Below, one piece after another: positions 45,740 to 59,619 of a stretch of DNA of 64,000 nucleotides (the first letter of the stretch is position 1; each line of letters begins with the position of its first letter). The notes beneath the pieces are model-generated. The model saw nothing but the letters and a program-made list of their open reading frames with translations. It was not told the DNA's origin and did no database searches. A program made the translations under genes and the position numbers. Source of the DNA: Paragonimus westermani (taxonomy: Eukaryota; Platyhelminthes; Trematoda; Plagiorchiida; Troglotrematidae); the NCBI GenBank assembly GCA_008508345.1, contig QNGE01001314.1:27259-91258 (forward strand). Reading direction: 5' to 3'.

Positions 45740-47765
45740 CGTTGTACTAGGCCTTGAATGAATAAAAATGGATGTTTCTGTAGTTCGCACTAATCCTTGA
45801 AATATAAGTAAAATGGATATCATTGGCGGGACGCTGCATATTGCACACGAAATGTTAGAGAGTTAGTTGACCTGAGTACACACAAGACAGGTTCAACAGG
45901 GTACTTGAAGACTGTGCACGGATCAACGCACTGGAGGTGTGCTGGTGGATTTATCATGGTGTTTTCATGAACAGCAACGTGTCAATTTCAAACCAGGTTA
46001 TTCGAACTCCTACAGCTTTCATATCCACTGACACAGTCCACTCCAAAGTAAGGAAATTGCTTGCGAAGAGAACTTCTGGGCATATAAGACTAGTCTTTGT
46101 TGCCTGGTTTTAGTTCCAGGTTACGATTACACAATACTGCATTGATCGATGTGCCCATGTCAACCAGTTAACCGGTTCCATTGATCTGTTTAACAACCCA
46201 AGGATTCAGGGCCCTTGTAATTGTTCCAGTCGACTGTTCGCTATCTGACATTAATGTTTTCGAACACTCCGGAACATGCTGATAAATGTACAAGTCGATT
46301 CTGCTTAAGTAAACCATATTGCAACTGCATTAAAGCATATATCGGTTAGGTGATTCTTACTGTACAGATAGGACGAGCCCTCAGAGCACAACAGGATACG
46401 TGGTTGCAGCCGTGGTCATATGAATTTCATATGAAACAACCAGTTCGTTAAATGGTTACTTTTGAAGTACGAGACAGAAACACACTTTTTCCCCGACGAT
46501 ATGCACTACATTGCCACTAAAAATAACGGAAAGTCTAAAAAGTTAGTATTTGGAAAAATGACAACGTTTTTAACTGGTTTGGTTTATCTGTCACATACAG
46601 ATCAATAATAAGACCCAGTAAAAGAGTGAAATCCTGCAATCAAGTCCCCTGGCCACCCAGTAAATGTTGTCCCTTGTTAATTCTGTCTTGTAATCGGGTA
46701 AAACTGCGGGTATCAATAGAACTTACGTGGAAATAATTTAGGAGGAAAATAACAGTACATCTGGATTTTCGTGCCATCCGAAATTGAAAATATCACATTA
46801 AAAAGCCGATTGATGAACGATGATGTCAGACCAACTTTGAACACATGACAATGAAATAAGTAATCTAACAAATACATTTTTGCGTATTTCCTTGAGGTTT
46901 ATCAGTCACCCCACCGATCGGTACTGTTGCCGTGACAACAGATATCTGGTTTGATGGAAGCTATCTATCTCCTGAATTTGCACTCCATCCTGCACTATTT
47001 CAGTCCTCCCTACCCGCACCCATTGTGCACCGTTAAGTCATAATGAAATTCGGTCCATTCAACGTTCTGTCCACTCTGCAATGCAGTCATTCAAATACCT
47101 GACTAGTCTTGATAACAGCACATGCATAAGAAACAACGTCGTTTGTTGTCATAGCAACTGAGATCACATCATGTGAGCCAAACACTATGTTCGCTAACAT
47201 CAGTTGTGTATCTATTGTGCACACATGATCTCAATATACCCCTGCTTCGTAGACAGTCTAATTTGGTGCGGATATCTTACAGTCTAATTCCACCCACACG
47301 GTTGTGGTAATAAGTTGCCGCGTCATTAGCCTTAGTCCTCGTGTCAACAATAAATTCTTACCATATTTTCGCTTAAAACAAGCAGATTTCGCAGGGTCAT
47401 TTTCTGCCAACAACGCCAAGATCCATCATGCGTGACTCAGAATATGATTAGTTTTACTCATGTAAACTACTGACAAACAGTGAACAAGCTGGTTTGAAGT
47501 GGCCAGCACACACATTTAACAAGTCTATATCGGGATGAGTGAGAATGCCTAGCTAGCTGAATAATCGGTACTCAACAAGGGCCATCTAAGCAGTTTGTCA
47601 AGCTACTCTTAGCGTTACTCAGTGAACGAATGATTCGTCGACCAGCAATCCCGATTCAGAAAAATGCAGTTTATGTAAGTGTGTTCCTCTGATCTTTGTT
47701 GTCTGAACAATGCAAACCGCTTTGTTCTCTAGTTTGCTCAAGAACCATGGAAGATACCTAGTTTC
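45740..47765. other. Intron d-e: nothing recognised
   Basis: Stop-rich sequence without a clear repeat or coding signal. A 12-bp palindrome (TTTCATATGAAA) lies at 46425-46436. Confidence 0.5.
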
Positions 47766-47767
47766 GA

Positions 47768-47870
47768 AAAATCTTAACTTTGACTAGGTTTGAACCAGCA
47801 ACAGAAATAACGTCTTCAGACGCAACAAATTCTCTAGTGGCTGAACCACGAAGCTACGCCAGAAGATCAG
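47768..47870 (-). repeat. tRNA-derived SINE, family A
   Basis: On the reverse strand: GTAGCTTCGTGGTTCAGCC, then TGCTGGTTCAAACC and a TTAAGATTTTTCG-like body, the same order as at 5210-5345 and 13380-13500. As at 5345, a TGTGTCACATGG stretch lies just outside it (near 47910), so the repeat unit may be longer than the tRNA-like part. Confidence 0.6.
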
Positions 47871-47874
47871 AAAC

Positions 47875-50800
47875 TTCACATTTGAATCTAGTTACCTATC
47901 CAACTAAATGTGTCACATGGAGCCCACCGAGCGATCGATCACACTGACTACTCAAGCAGCATGTTTGATCAATTCACGTCGGAATCTATCAACGCTATCG
48001 ATGTTTGGTCATGTTGTTTCTTTCGCTGGATCGCACTTAGCAAAAGTTCAGATTTTCCGCATTTGGGTCCCTTCTGAGATATCAAATCTGCAAAACTACT
48101 TATCAGTAATACAAGGACTAATACTTCGACATGATGTGTTGATGATGTAAAAATGTTAAATCACTTAGTACAGCCATGTACCCAAATAATTGCACTTGTG
48201 AATTCGCGATCAGTTAACATTAAACAGTTGTTACGGGTAATTGATTGTGAGGTAGGCTGTGAGTACGAAGAGGTACGAAGTGATTCATCTCTTACGTGAC
48301 TGGTGCTCCGATAGGTACCGTGTAAGACCGGCGACAAACTGAAATGGCAAAAAAACAGTCTCCGCGAACAAAGTTAGGTGGTTTATTCTGAAACCATAAA
48401 AATTGCTAAATCATAAACCCTGACCCCAACCGATCGCATATGACACAGAAACGCAGAAGACTTTCTGCGTCGTCTAACGCGTCCGTGCCACCTCCTCGTA
48501 ATTGATCAAACAGAGAGCCGTAGTGATCGCAATCCACTTACATCAACCGGATTTCTGCGTTCAGAAGCAGTTCATCTAAACACCAAAGCTCCTAAGGCTA
48601 AATACGATGCCCCAACCTGTGCAGTTTTTTTATCCCCCTTCCACTGACCCAGCCCGATTAGCACTGGTTACCGAAGGTCTAATCCGTCTGACTTTTTAAC
48701 TAGTATAAAGTTGTGTTATTGATTTATTCACTCACCTTCTTCTTCGTTTATCAATCCTATCACTAACTTTCTATCCATTAACTAATTTCATATAATTGTA
48801 TCAACCAAAGATAAAAATTCCTCATAAACAGTGTTTCGCTGGAACTTTTTCTTCAAGATTTCTACAAGGATTTCCAGTTGTCTGAAAAGTTGAAGTAAAA
48901 ACAAACCCAAACCAAATGAACTGCACAAAATTCACTCTAACCAGAATGGCAAAACGATTGCTGTGTATATTTCGGTACATTAAAGTCACTGAACTTAGTT
49001 CATGAGTTTTTATTGGGCTACACATCTATCTAAACGTGCAGTGGATTCAAAATATCACATTTATGATGAACTACTGATGCACATTGTGAGTAACGACGAG
49101 ACTTCATCAGTCCTGACGTTTGTCTGAAGAAGGCGATAGAGTGAGGTCGGTTGAACTGAGAAAACTCAACAATTAAACCAACAGGTAACACATCGAAAAT
49201 GTATGAATGAAATGCATTCACGGAATGTTACAGGTCTGTCTAATTTATTTTGTGCGTGCTTTTTCATGGATCAATCTTTGTCACCAGCATTATTCTGGAT
49301 GCAACACTTTAGCACGCGGTTTACATTACACCTGACTGATCACATCAACGACATTTGTGTTCCAATAAGCTTCACCATATGGGCCTATTAATCGTACAAC
49401 CTCATGTCGTTCTCTGTTATCTCCGTGCGATGTGAACCAAGTCAAGTTTTGTCATTTCTGGATATGCCATTATCGAACATTTCCTTCCCTACTCATTTTG
49501 ACAGACGGTTAAATATACTTTACACGCTTGCATTAGGAAGTCATATAGATTCCTAAAGGTCATGTCATTAGAAAGATGGTTGGGCATGTTTTACTTCTCG
49601 ACTATGAAATGTAGCTCTTTATAACACGTATTCCAGTTTATTCATAAGCCTCAGATGATATCGATGGCTGGCTAAAGAGGGGGATAGCAGCAGGACTTCT
49701 AGTCGCAAGGTTCAAATCGGCTCATTCGGGTGGGCGTTGATAGTGCACAGATTTATATATATATATATATATATACATATGTATATATATACAAACAACT
49801 TGTTTTACTCCCCACCTCCTGCAAACAAATTCGATATAGCAGCTGATCCCCATTTTTGAATGGTTGGTGCCGATCGACTATAAGTCCGCTTACAGTGAGT
49901 TCTGGCTAACTGAATTTTATCCAATCAGGAGACCGCTTCAGTCCAATCTCGTTACACTTATGTTGTGTATTAGGAATCCTGATCCATTGTTTCTCATCAC
50001 AAGTACTGTTTGTGGACTCCTCAGCTCACTGATATAAGATATGAGGTTAGCAATCAGTAGCTTGACTACTGGAAATGAAACCGTCAGTAGTAGGTCGTAG
50101 GCTAAAGATCCAGTTTCTCCCTCAGTGTTTTGAGCTCACTGACTTTCTTGACTTCTGTTCGGAGACGTTGTTGTAGATTGATTCGAATTGGATACGGTGA
50201 CCTATGTGGCGTCGCTGTTTGATTAATTTGCCAACAGTCTCAGAACAATTACGGCAGCTAGATATCAGAAGGCACAAGAAACTATTGCACTTGCCGACTC
50301 ACTCTAGCCTACAACTTGGTTGCGTGTTTTCAGAGTATTTATAATTTGCTGATCGGTTTTGGTTAGGCTCCTAATTTTCATAAACTAGTTTCGACCTACG
50401 TGTCTTTTTAGTTCTGACACTAATGGCTTTCTGTTTCTCCTGGTCCTATGGCATCAGTTCTAAGCATCAGTTCGAACCAGTGACCTAATGTTGTCGACAA
50501 TAATGATCAGGGAAAGTCTTCTATTCGAACTTCTGAAAATAATACAGTTGAGTCCCATAAGTTATGGCACACACAAAAAAAACAGTTTTAAACCCAAAAG
50601 CCAACGGATCAATTATGTCTGCCTTTTTTCGCATTATCAACTCCGGAGTGTGTGACGCAGCTCCTAGCGGTAATCATCCCCACACTAACATGTAGTACAT
50701 GCGGCGCCGCAAGAATGAACACATAAGCGATTTAAAACTCTCTCGGTTTCGCCCTCAGAAATCAAATTGCTGGTTTTGGTAGGTTGACATTTCTGTTTGC

Positions 50801-53800
50801 TCATCAATTTACATTTAAACTATAACTACCATACTTGGTCTACTGGAGATAACGTGTTGAAAAATTGGACTGTACGGTGTACGTATAAATTAAATTCATA
50901 TGAACAAAAAATGAACGAATGGTTTCCAGAGCTTAACTCACACAGATCACAAGTGTACATTTCACATACGTGTAGAAAAGTAGCCATAGCCAATTGACAT
51001 CAGCTGGTCTACCCAACCGGGCGAGAAATAGCAAGACTCTCTCTGTTTTCATTGCATTACTACATGTATTCACCATCTTCTAGCTACTAACCACCCAAAT
51101 GAAATTTGCCGAACGTCGTTCGTTCTTATGCTAAACGGTATACTTGAAGTGCTTCACCCGGCTGAAAAAAAAACAAAGTAATCCATGCGCATTTGTCTAA
51201 GAAAGAACCGTGTTTTTTGCTGCAAGGTTCTGGAAACTTCTATACCGGATTATGTCAGTCGGCCAGACAGTTATCATCTGAAGATACACGGTCATTCATG
51301 ACGGACGATAGGATCCGTTCTTGTTGCAAGCTGCTGTGGCTCAAATCACTGATGATGTGATCCAGAAAGACTAACTCATTCTTTTCTGTGGTCCAAATAG
51401 CAGGTAGTGTGAGGACTGAATCACAATGCATCAATCTGCCTGCTGTCGTTGAATCGTCCTTATTTGAGTTCTTTCATGAGAACTCTAGCATCTAGGTTTC
51501 TGCAGTGAATTCATGATTTATCAATTCGCTTTCTACGTTCCGATTGATCGCTAACCACCGAACTTCGATAATCAGCGGGTTTGCTGGGATTGTGTGAGTT
51601 GATGGATGTGAGTTGATGAATGGACGATGTTCACCAAAGATAGATACCGAAAGCGGACTACAACATGTGTACCACACAATATGTTAACCATTTGCTTCAA
51701 CATTGTGGTTGTATGGATAGTTAGAAAGTGTGCATACGTAAAAATGTAGCACGATGCAAGTGAGAGACGCTTTCATATCGGATTTGGACCAGCTAACCTA
51801 TGCTTCCCCTCCACATTTTTGCCTCACAGTGTGCGCCATCGAACATATGATGAGTACTTTGATCGCACATGAGTCAACTTGTGAGTATTCTTTTCTGATG
51901 TGTACATGAAGGATCGCCGGCCATTCAATAAAATACCTTTTCTCTTCCAAAAATGCTGAAAACGCCAACGTACACCTCTCTGTTCTCTACCTTTCTGAGA
52001 CGAATTTTCGTGAATGTGACGACGATTAGGGGTAGGGTAATGGGAATGAAAAAAAGATCGTGATCATGGTGATGATGCTGGTGATGACCGTACACCTGTA
52101 TGTCACTCTGTCCTCATCGTCATTTTCAACTTTCGGTTGTATCCGCGCACGTATGCTCGCCACAGACTGTGGCATACTGCCATGTCAGAGTTTTTCCAAC
52201 CAACAATCTGGGTCGTAGTCATCATCACAATAGCATTGAACGTGACCAGAAGGTACTGTGATTCGGGAAGCCGCTCACCGGTCCACATGGCGGTCTGTTC
52301 CAGTCACCAGCAGTCACCGTAAACCATGCACTTTCCGTCAATACACGAAACACGTGACTCAACCAGAGAAGTGCGTTTCCACTCTCGTAAACTTTGGTTT
52401 CGAAATCTACCGAATTGCACATTTAATGTTGCGAAATCAACTGTCTGCTTTTTGTCGCTTTCATTACGAATCCTATCGCCTAAGAAATCCCACTCACGGT
52501 AATCCACCCTCACTCGGATCATGTGATATAAAACGCTGTGATAAGTGTATCAACAACCGAGTTCGACTGGAAAACTTTTGCTTCTCATGAGGCCTCGTAG
52601 TGTAACTGACGGATCCAATGCTGCAAGAAAGCTCATGCAATGCTTGTCTTCCGTTCGAATTCAACTAGAGCTGGAAGGTTGTACCACTGGATTTTCTCCG
52701 AGTCATCGGTTTGAAGATTATTTTTGCCAGAGGGCGACTCACACGAAGTTTCTTCATAAAACAACTGTCAACAACATAAATATGTTGTCAAGAAAACGTA
52801 AATCGCTTACCTGACAGTCAATACGAACCACTGGTAGATATCGCTCTGTTGAGAATAGTGCATATTATCGAGCCCGTTCAAACGAAATAGAAGTTGGAAG
52901 AGAAATATTGCAGAGTTCGACTGTGCATGATAGACACCGGAAAGCTGGAAGAGCCGGCTGCTGCACCAAAGCAAAATACGCCAGGAGACAAATCATAACA
53001 AAGGCGATCATTATCTCGGTTTACCGAATAAGGGTGTCAGTGGTTTTCAGAGTGCCACATAGAGGAACAAGACACATTAGTGACTTCATACGTGGTAACT
53101 CACAGCCGACAGACAGCTCCATATGAGAACGAGTGTACTATTCATGAATGAGTAACAATCACGTATTTCCGGGTTTTACACCTGAATGGTGGCGGTGTGA
53201 ATGATCCTGTTCCATACTTTCCAGGCTCGTCTATCCACCATGCACGGCTTCGACGATAATCCGTTAACTGACAGACAAAATCAAAACATTGTCATTGTTG
53301 GTCGTGGTAACTTTAATCACTCGAGAAATGACGTTTTAAATTGACACTTGGTGATTCTTGCGGACCAAATGACCAGGTATGTATAGTTTTACACAACAAT
53401 CCTGGGCACACTATTTTACCAACGAGTGCACCACGACATTAGTGATCCTGTACGATTGGACGATATCATCCTGACACTCCAGTTGGAGTCACTGCTCACG
53501 ATCGGGCAATTCGTGATCGCCAGTGCTACAGTGCTTTCTGAGTTTGACCTTCAGTAGTATGCAGCAAAACTTAGTTGATTGGCTGAAGATCGTCGAACAG
53601 ATACGACTGTTTCTGTTCGCTGTTTTTCACTGCCAAGCCCATAAGATGTTCCGCGGCTGACGGTAATGTCTTTGTTAACGTTCTATGGGTAGTTATTAGC
53701 TAGCTCACTCCTATGACAGAAATCTACTTGTTGTGGCCGCAGAAGACGCTTGGACTGTAATGTTATTTCATACCAAAAACTTGGTACAATGCAGTTGAAA

Positions 53801-55435
53801 CTACAACACCAAACGTAAACGCTGTATTTTACATGGCTGACTTTTCTCCATATCCGTTGTCCGCAGTACAGTGTAAGTTTCTTTTTGGATACAAATCACG
53901 CACCGTACACACTTGTTGTCAGTAGTCAACCTCATTTCGCCGTCTCTATGACCGCCGCTATTTTCAACACGTGGTCGTTCTTTTCGATTTGCCCCACATT
54001 GGTCATCACTAACGTTACACCTTGTGCAACTTATTGAAAAATATGCGTAATATTTGTATAAGCCGTATTTTATGCTCCGTAAAGGAGTAAATTAATGAGC
54101 TGGAAGCATTTTAAACAACTTAGGTTTTACTTTATATTGTGTATTAGGTTGTTAATCAATTATGCGAATCCTTGACGAATAATATTCATGTTAATGTTCA
54201 CTACGCACAATAGACTGTTGTCAGATGAGCGCACGGTTTTCAGTATACTACGCAGAGTACGACCGAATGAAAAATCAGTGCAATCTTAATTTACATAACG
54301 TATCATTTCATAATATTGTGTCCTGTAATGACCACGTCAATAAGTTCACTTAGCGGCTGTGTACAGATGGTCTAGCCACTACCATAGACACCGCACAAAT
54401 AGTTGGGGATGCGTGTCATCTAGATAAACTGTCTATAGACTCCAGTAACAATTTAGTGCGTGATAGCAAACAAATTTGGTTGGTCGTAAGCAAATGATCA
54501 ATCACGAGTCAGCAAAGCAATGAGGGACAAATCACTAACACACCAGTGGGAGAGGAGAAACGTATAATGAACTAGAACAATATAGTTTATCGTGTGGTCT
54601 TCAAAGAGCTTGACCCTAACAAGTGCCTGATATTCATTCGGTTTTTTAAGCCTCCAGTTGAACTGTACGCTCTTTATCGTTGGTCCGCATATTTCATAGT
54701 TCGAATTGATACCAGGGTCATATCGATACCAGTTCAGGCCGATACCTTGTATGCATCAGACTGTCCTTATGACGACTGATTGTGAAGTTGACGTGCAAAC
54801 GCAAAGTACAAAATGTGAATGAGACCCAAAGACGACAAAGACCACCTTGGTTAATCATCCCAGTGTAGAGGTACAGATTCACGAAGAGAGAGAGAGAGCA
54901 CAGACATTTTGTTTACCCATTGGTTGACATCAAATTGTCTTTTCGACCTACACCAGCCCTTGAAGACACCTGGTGTCATTAACTTGATACCCCGGCCAGA
55001 TAAGGTTGCAAACGATATGATTTTTACGCACTTTTGAAGGCATTATTTTGATCCCACTGGTTTGGTGAAGCATGAGGTGGCTGTTTATGGTGTTGATATT
55101 ATTGCGATTCTGACACAATCTATCACTCTTAAGTTTTTTATACTTAGAAATGCACTTCGTAGAACACACGAGTTATACGTTGTAAACAGCAGTCATGCCG
55201 GTCGCAGTTGGAATTTGAAAATGTTAGTCGACTAAATCTTAGTTCTTTATGGTAAAGATTCTATCTGCACCAATTGAGCACCGTTTGCATGAGAACATCA
55301 CATGCAATTTCTCACACAGTGTGAAGTGAACGTAAACCCGTGTACGTTCGTGTAGTTTTTTTCGTATTCGTCTTTTGACTATTCCTTCGGATATCTGCTT
55401 TCAGGAATCGTTATGTACGTGGCATTATCCATGTG
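47875..55435. other. Intron d-e, repeat-poor stretch
   Basis: Besides a tRNA-like relic and microsatellite near 49690-49793, I see no gene. Relayed frames at 52137-53126 (for example MQCLSSVRIQLELEGCTTG and RHRKAGRAGCCTKAKYARRQ) look like transposon debris but have no match. A short GA run lies at about 54885-54898. Confidence 0.4.
49690..49793 (+). repeat. tRNA-like relic followed by TA microsatellite
   Basis: GATAGCAGCAGGACTTCTAG, then AAGGTTCAAATCGG, give weak A- and B-box-like spacing; a TA run occupies 49754-49791. Confidence 0.4.
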
Positions 55436-55439
55436 GGAT

Positions 55440-55930
55440 GAAAGCATCATGAGACTCAACGACTTGTTCAGGATGACTCTCAGATGAGTACGTCAACTCT
55501 CCGATGCTTACCATTTTGATTACTGTAGGTCCAGACCGCCTCTGGGGCTAGAGAATTCGTGACTCACAGAGTCGATGGCTGATGACGTTAGGTAGGATGT
55601 TGGCTAACCGGACTCAGTGGCGTGAATATTGAAGTTTCTTGTCCGAGTTGTGTGTGAAGTTTCAAGGGGCATTGAAAGCTGCAAAGAGGGTATCTTGCTT
55701 ATGACACCTTACTTTCACTGTTAACTCGGTTGTTTATCTGCAGGGTGTAAGCACCTCGATGTTGAATGTATGAATATAGACAAAGTCATTTTTAGCAGTT
55801 AGGCCCCCTCCCCTTTGTTTTTTTTCCATCTTTTTAATCACGGCTTGCTTTTTTCGCCATGGTTATACGGCAGTTAGACCTCAATAAGAATCACTGGTTC
55901 ATTTCTGTCTATGCTGATGATGATGATGAC
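55440..55930 (+). mobile_element. RTE-like LINE relic, copy 3 (3' end only)
   Basis: From about 55620 it aligns with 4440-4750: TTGTCCGAGTTG, AAAGAGGGTATCTTGCT, the TTGATGTTGAATG-like block, TTTTTAGCAGT, GCCATGGTTATACGGCAGTTAG. It ends in GATGATGATGATGACGA, the short tandem end typical of RTE elements. The upstream 180 nt correspond loosely to the C-terminal coding tail. Strong 5' truncation. Confidence 0.75.
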
Positions 55931-55934
55931 GACT

Positions 55935-56681
55935 TTGAAGGCGGGATAAGTAAAACAATGGTTAACTCATGACTCGCCGCAATGACATTGCTAGACATGA
56001 CAACCACCTGATGTACATTACTGTTTTCACCTTTCTACATACCGCTGTAACATTGCCCCTTCCCTTGTCAGACGGCAGGACAACTCCAGTCCCCAGGGTT
56101 TTAAATCTACCTTTCCCATACACCGTTTCCATATCCGTATCATTCCACTCATGGCTTGCACCTCTGTGTGAACACATTGTTTCTATTCTTCGAAACCGGT
56201 CAACTTGGTAGTTTATAAATGCTGACACATTAGATAATCGTGATCTATTTTGCACTGACTGGATTGGCCACTGAATCTCATTACTATGTTTCTGTCTTCG
56301 TTTAAACGAGTCCGAGATGGACACACTACCAAACAGACGAAGAAATTATCATCAGTTCTAATCTTGTTTCCCTCATTTGGATTCCCGGTTGAGACCTCGG
56401 CTACAGACACCAAAAGATACAACCAAAGTTAATTGCACAAAAGCTGTCGTAAACTTCATTAGCTATCAATACATGTTACTCTTATTCTTAAACTAATAAT
56501 ACTACCAAAATAAACTATTTGAAAACATTAAAATCGATGCAGAACAAAGTTGGCAAGCAAGATTTTTTGTTGCGATATTTTGCGGTCATTTTTTTAAAAG
56601 TATTTTGCCTTACATATATAATATATATATGCTTATATACTAATCACCTGCTTGTCGTTTTCCTGTTCCCGTCATTTAAAG
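55935..56681. other. Intron d-e, last part
   Basis: The - frame 56324-55962 ends KGRFKTLGTGVVLPSDKGRGNVTAV, which resembles the ADKG.A.V motif upstream of RT in Penelope-like elements, so a short reversed PLE fragment is possible. A TA microsatellite at 56612-56640 precedes the acceptor of exon e. Confidence 0.4.
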
Positions 56682-57068
56682 ATAACTAATGTCACAGAAA
56701 ATGCACGCGGACGGGCTCCCAATCGAACCCAACCCTCCGGTAGAGAGAAAACGTTGGACGAACTACCATTAACTATTGACCTCCAAGACAAAGCCCTCAC
56801 GAACAAAAGTAGTCTGCTAGACCGTTATGTGCTTCTAGTAGACGAGCTACTCAAGGCCGTGGATACGGACTACCAACAATTGATCTCTCATACCAAGCAA
56901 GAGGGAGAGAAGAGATCTACGGTGTTCACCTTGTCTCCAGCCTATTCACTCTATTTGGTCTACCGTTCATGTCTGAAACACCTCAACTCCTTACGTGATT
57001 TGAATCCTTCCGAACAAGAGCACACAATATCCTACTTGACGAACTATATAGCTACACGAGTTTATGAG
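56682..57068 (+). CDS. AFDN: Afadin/canoe homologue, exon e: start of the DIL region
   Basis: Exon of 387 nt (129 codons). I place the start at 56682, after a pyrimidine-rich tract ending TTTAAAG, because this keeps phase 0 with exon d. A second acceptor at 56696-56697 (GTCACAG) would begin in phase 1 and needs an unseen exon. The donor is GAG|GTATCC. After a polar stretch come a helical segment (LLDRYVLLVDELLKAVD), FTLSPAYSLYLVYRSC and LNPSEQEHTISYL. These match afadin LSPTYVLYMACRYV and the SPTERTHKV helix at the entry to the DIL region, which is shared with myosin V and canoe. The intervening segment differs from vertebrates, as expected for a loop. The family call is secure; the 5' border is less so. 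Confidence 0.88.
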
Positions 57069-57399
57069 GTATCCCACAGTATTTCCTAACCGATCAGTAC
57101 TGTTTTTTTCGAGACTGCTTAGGCTGAGTTAGGTGAAACCGTTTTCAACCATACTCACTACAGAGCGCAGCAATTAACTTGAATTCCATGTCCATGTTTG
57201 TCCACTTTTCGAAATTGAAAATTCCATTTAGTGAATGGAACACAGCACTGAGGACATCTGTTAAAAGTTCCTGCAAGTCATACTGAAACATCGCCTGAAG
57301 CAGTGCAGCAGTGCAACTATCTCCTGCTGAGGACGACCAAATTGTATCTGGTGTCTAGCACGTGATGTGATCATGTGAGCGTCCAAATGGGATGCTTAC

Positions 57400-57560
57400 C
57401 ATAGTTACTGAGGTAATGACCAGAGCAATGGCATTCACTTGCCACAGATCTGCAGTCTGATCCCTAGATAGCATGGAATCTTATACAACAGACGATCTCC
57501 AATAAGAGCGCTGACGGTGTGTAATGATTCCTTTGATGTGGGCACGGCTGAAGTTATTAT
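57400..57560 (+). repeat. SINE-B copy, strongly degraded
   Basis: Order as in the 43.8-kb copy: CTGAGGTAATGACCAGAGCA, a B-box-like TGCAGTCTGATCCC, then GGAATCTTATACAACAGACG and CCAATAAGAGCG, which line up with GGATATGCACTACTGACG and CTAATGAGAGCG. Catalytic boxes are lost. Confidence 0.45.
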
Positions 57561-58529
57561 GTGGATATATTACAGCTTATTAACGGTAGTTTTAGTATGC
57601 ATAAATTGTTTCACGAATGGTGAAACATTAAGTTTTACACAGGAAAGATGAACTGTTGTCCCTGTTCTGTTCGTAATTAAACAGTTAAACCATAGAAAGA
57701 CTGATGTAATCACGGTGCGAGATGGCACTTAATGTGAGGACGGGATTAGATACCAAATGGTTGTTACCACTAACAAGCTTAAGTGGGTCGAGAAGTATAG
57801 CATATCGGCTCCCTTTGATTGATCCAGTTGGTTGTATAAGCACTAAGATGCCAAATTGAATAGGGAATAGATGAACAACTGACTTGGGGTAGCCACCTAA
57901 GTGCATTCATACATCGAGGCCATTCAGACGAATCTTATTGTACAGCACAAAGTATGAATGAGAGCAAGACAGTGACCCAACACATGTAACCATTCTGTGC
58001 TAAACTGTCAGTTTCCGAACACACGAGGTACCTCGTAAATAGACATGCAATAATGTTGAACGTATTTTGTGGCTACACTTCCCGTCATGGTAATACAGGT
58101 TTTGAACTTGTGTATTTGAATGGTGCCAGTCAATTTTAGCCTGAAGTATTCAAGACGGTATTTGGTATGCCTGCAAGTGTACGGGAGAGTAATCACAGGA
58201 CCCTTAATCACACGATACTTAGCCGCTACAGATAACCAAGCCACAGCCAATCGCATGAATGTCAATCGCTCAGACAATTCATTTGGTCAACAGTTAACTG
58301 AATTAGTGATCATCATGGAGTAACGGTTGTTGGTTAGAATGCGTCGTTCTTGAAACGGCTGACGACGATTGGTATCCGTCTCCGCGAATTTGCCAATACA
58401 GATCACCATCACAATGACAGTCTTGAAGAAGCTGAGGCAGAAAACGTTGTCGTCGAACTAAAAGAAAAACAACTGAAGGCTTGACATAAAAATTCACACG
58501 AAAACGTTTTTCCCGTAAGCACTCAACAT

Positions 58530-58564
58530 GCTGGTAACGTTTCGGCTACCGTACTCAAGCCAGC
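58530..58564 (-). other. Possible hammerhead-type retroelement end
   Basis: On the - strand, GCTGG and CCAGC (plus 58560-58564 and 58530-58534) pair around CTTGAGTA, a CGG/CCG mini-hairpin and GAAACGTT. The closing stem, GAAAC and GUU order is hammerhead-like, but the CUGANGA box has an extra base and a change at an essential G. Confidence 0.3.
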
Positions 58565-59619
58565 GTTTTCCAACTGAACCCTGCAAAAGGCACATAAATC
58601 ATTAAAGTCAACCAGAATTAGGGTAACTTTAACACCGGCATCGGTAGATAAAGCAGTTGTCATCGCCAAAATCTTCGAGAATCAGATACTGTTAGATGTC
58701 GAATCTGAAGAAGACCGTATGGCAAAACTAGACTTCAACGATCTGTTGAGTAAACCGAAAGGGCTTGAACTATGGCTAGATGGCAGTATTTTTAGTGTGA
58801 TTCCATCAATTTTTTCACGCTACGACTTCATTCTGAGGATACATACTGATACAGTTTACTGTCTACTAGAAAAGCTTACCACTGCTTGTCGCTTCAAAAT
58901 CTATGCTACTTGATCTTAACAAGGTAGTTTTTAACTCAGTTCACAGTGCTCATCCCAACTGCCACAGTAATGGATCACATACGATTGACGCAGAGTGTAA
59001 TGTGTAGTATTCAGGACCTGGACATGAACGGCTATTATGAAACATACTGAGAGGTATGTATCGTCTGGCGTTACTTGTCTGTCCTACACACTATACCGGT
59101 TCAAAGTGTGACTGTAGCATTTGGCATCATAATCGGCAACATGCAGTATTCTGAAAAGAGGCCCGAAATATCACCTGTTATTTGGCACACCCATATTCAA
59201 GGTCACCGTCACTCAGAAATAAAACCGGTATAATAAGTTTGTCGTTCTTCAAAAGAACAGTAAAATCATCCCCAAACTAGAATGGATGGAACTGCACAGA
59301 CAATTAATCCTTTTTTCTGTTGAAAACTTACATTTAGGTCCACAATTCCTCCGTCCCTGCTGCTACCCCGCACCACGGACCGGTTTGCACAGCCTACGTA
59401 ACAAACGCATAAGTTGGTTACATGTAATTTCCGTTCCAAAAAGATATTGCGATCATACGAAAAATCTATACAATAACAGATTTGCTCATCCAATTAAATA
59501 TTAATGAGGTTGAGCCGTATTTCACACACTTTACATTCGTGAAATAATGACAAGTAAGGCGGTTTGAATCTTGTTTTACTTTTTGAAAGTTATTTCCAGA
59601 TTATCGTGGTACCGATTGA

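Noticed and set aside
52137..53126. A nested host gene in the large intron
   Set aside because: The open frames are short, shift repeatedly and lack splice sites or recognisable domains.
56698..57068. Alternative start of exon e after GTCACAG
   Set aside because: It would enter in phase 1, while exon d ends in phase 0. The acceptor at 56681 keeps the frame without an extra exon.
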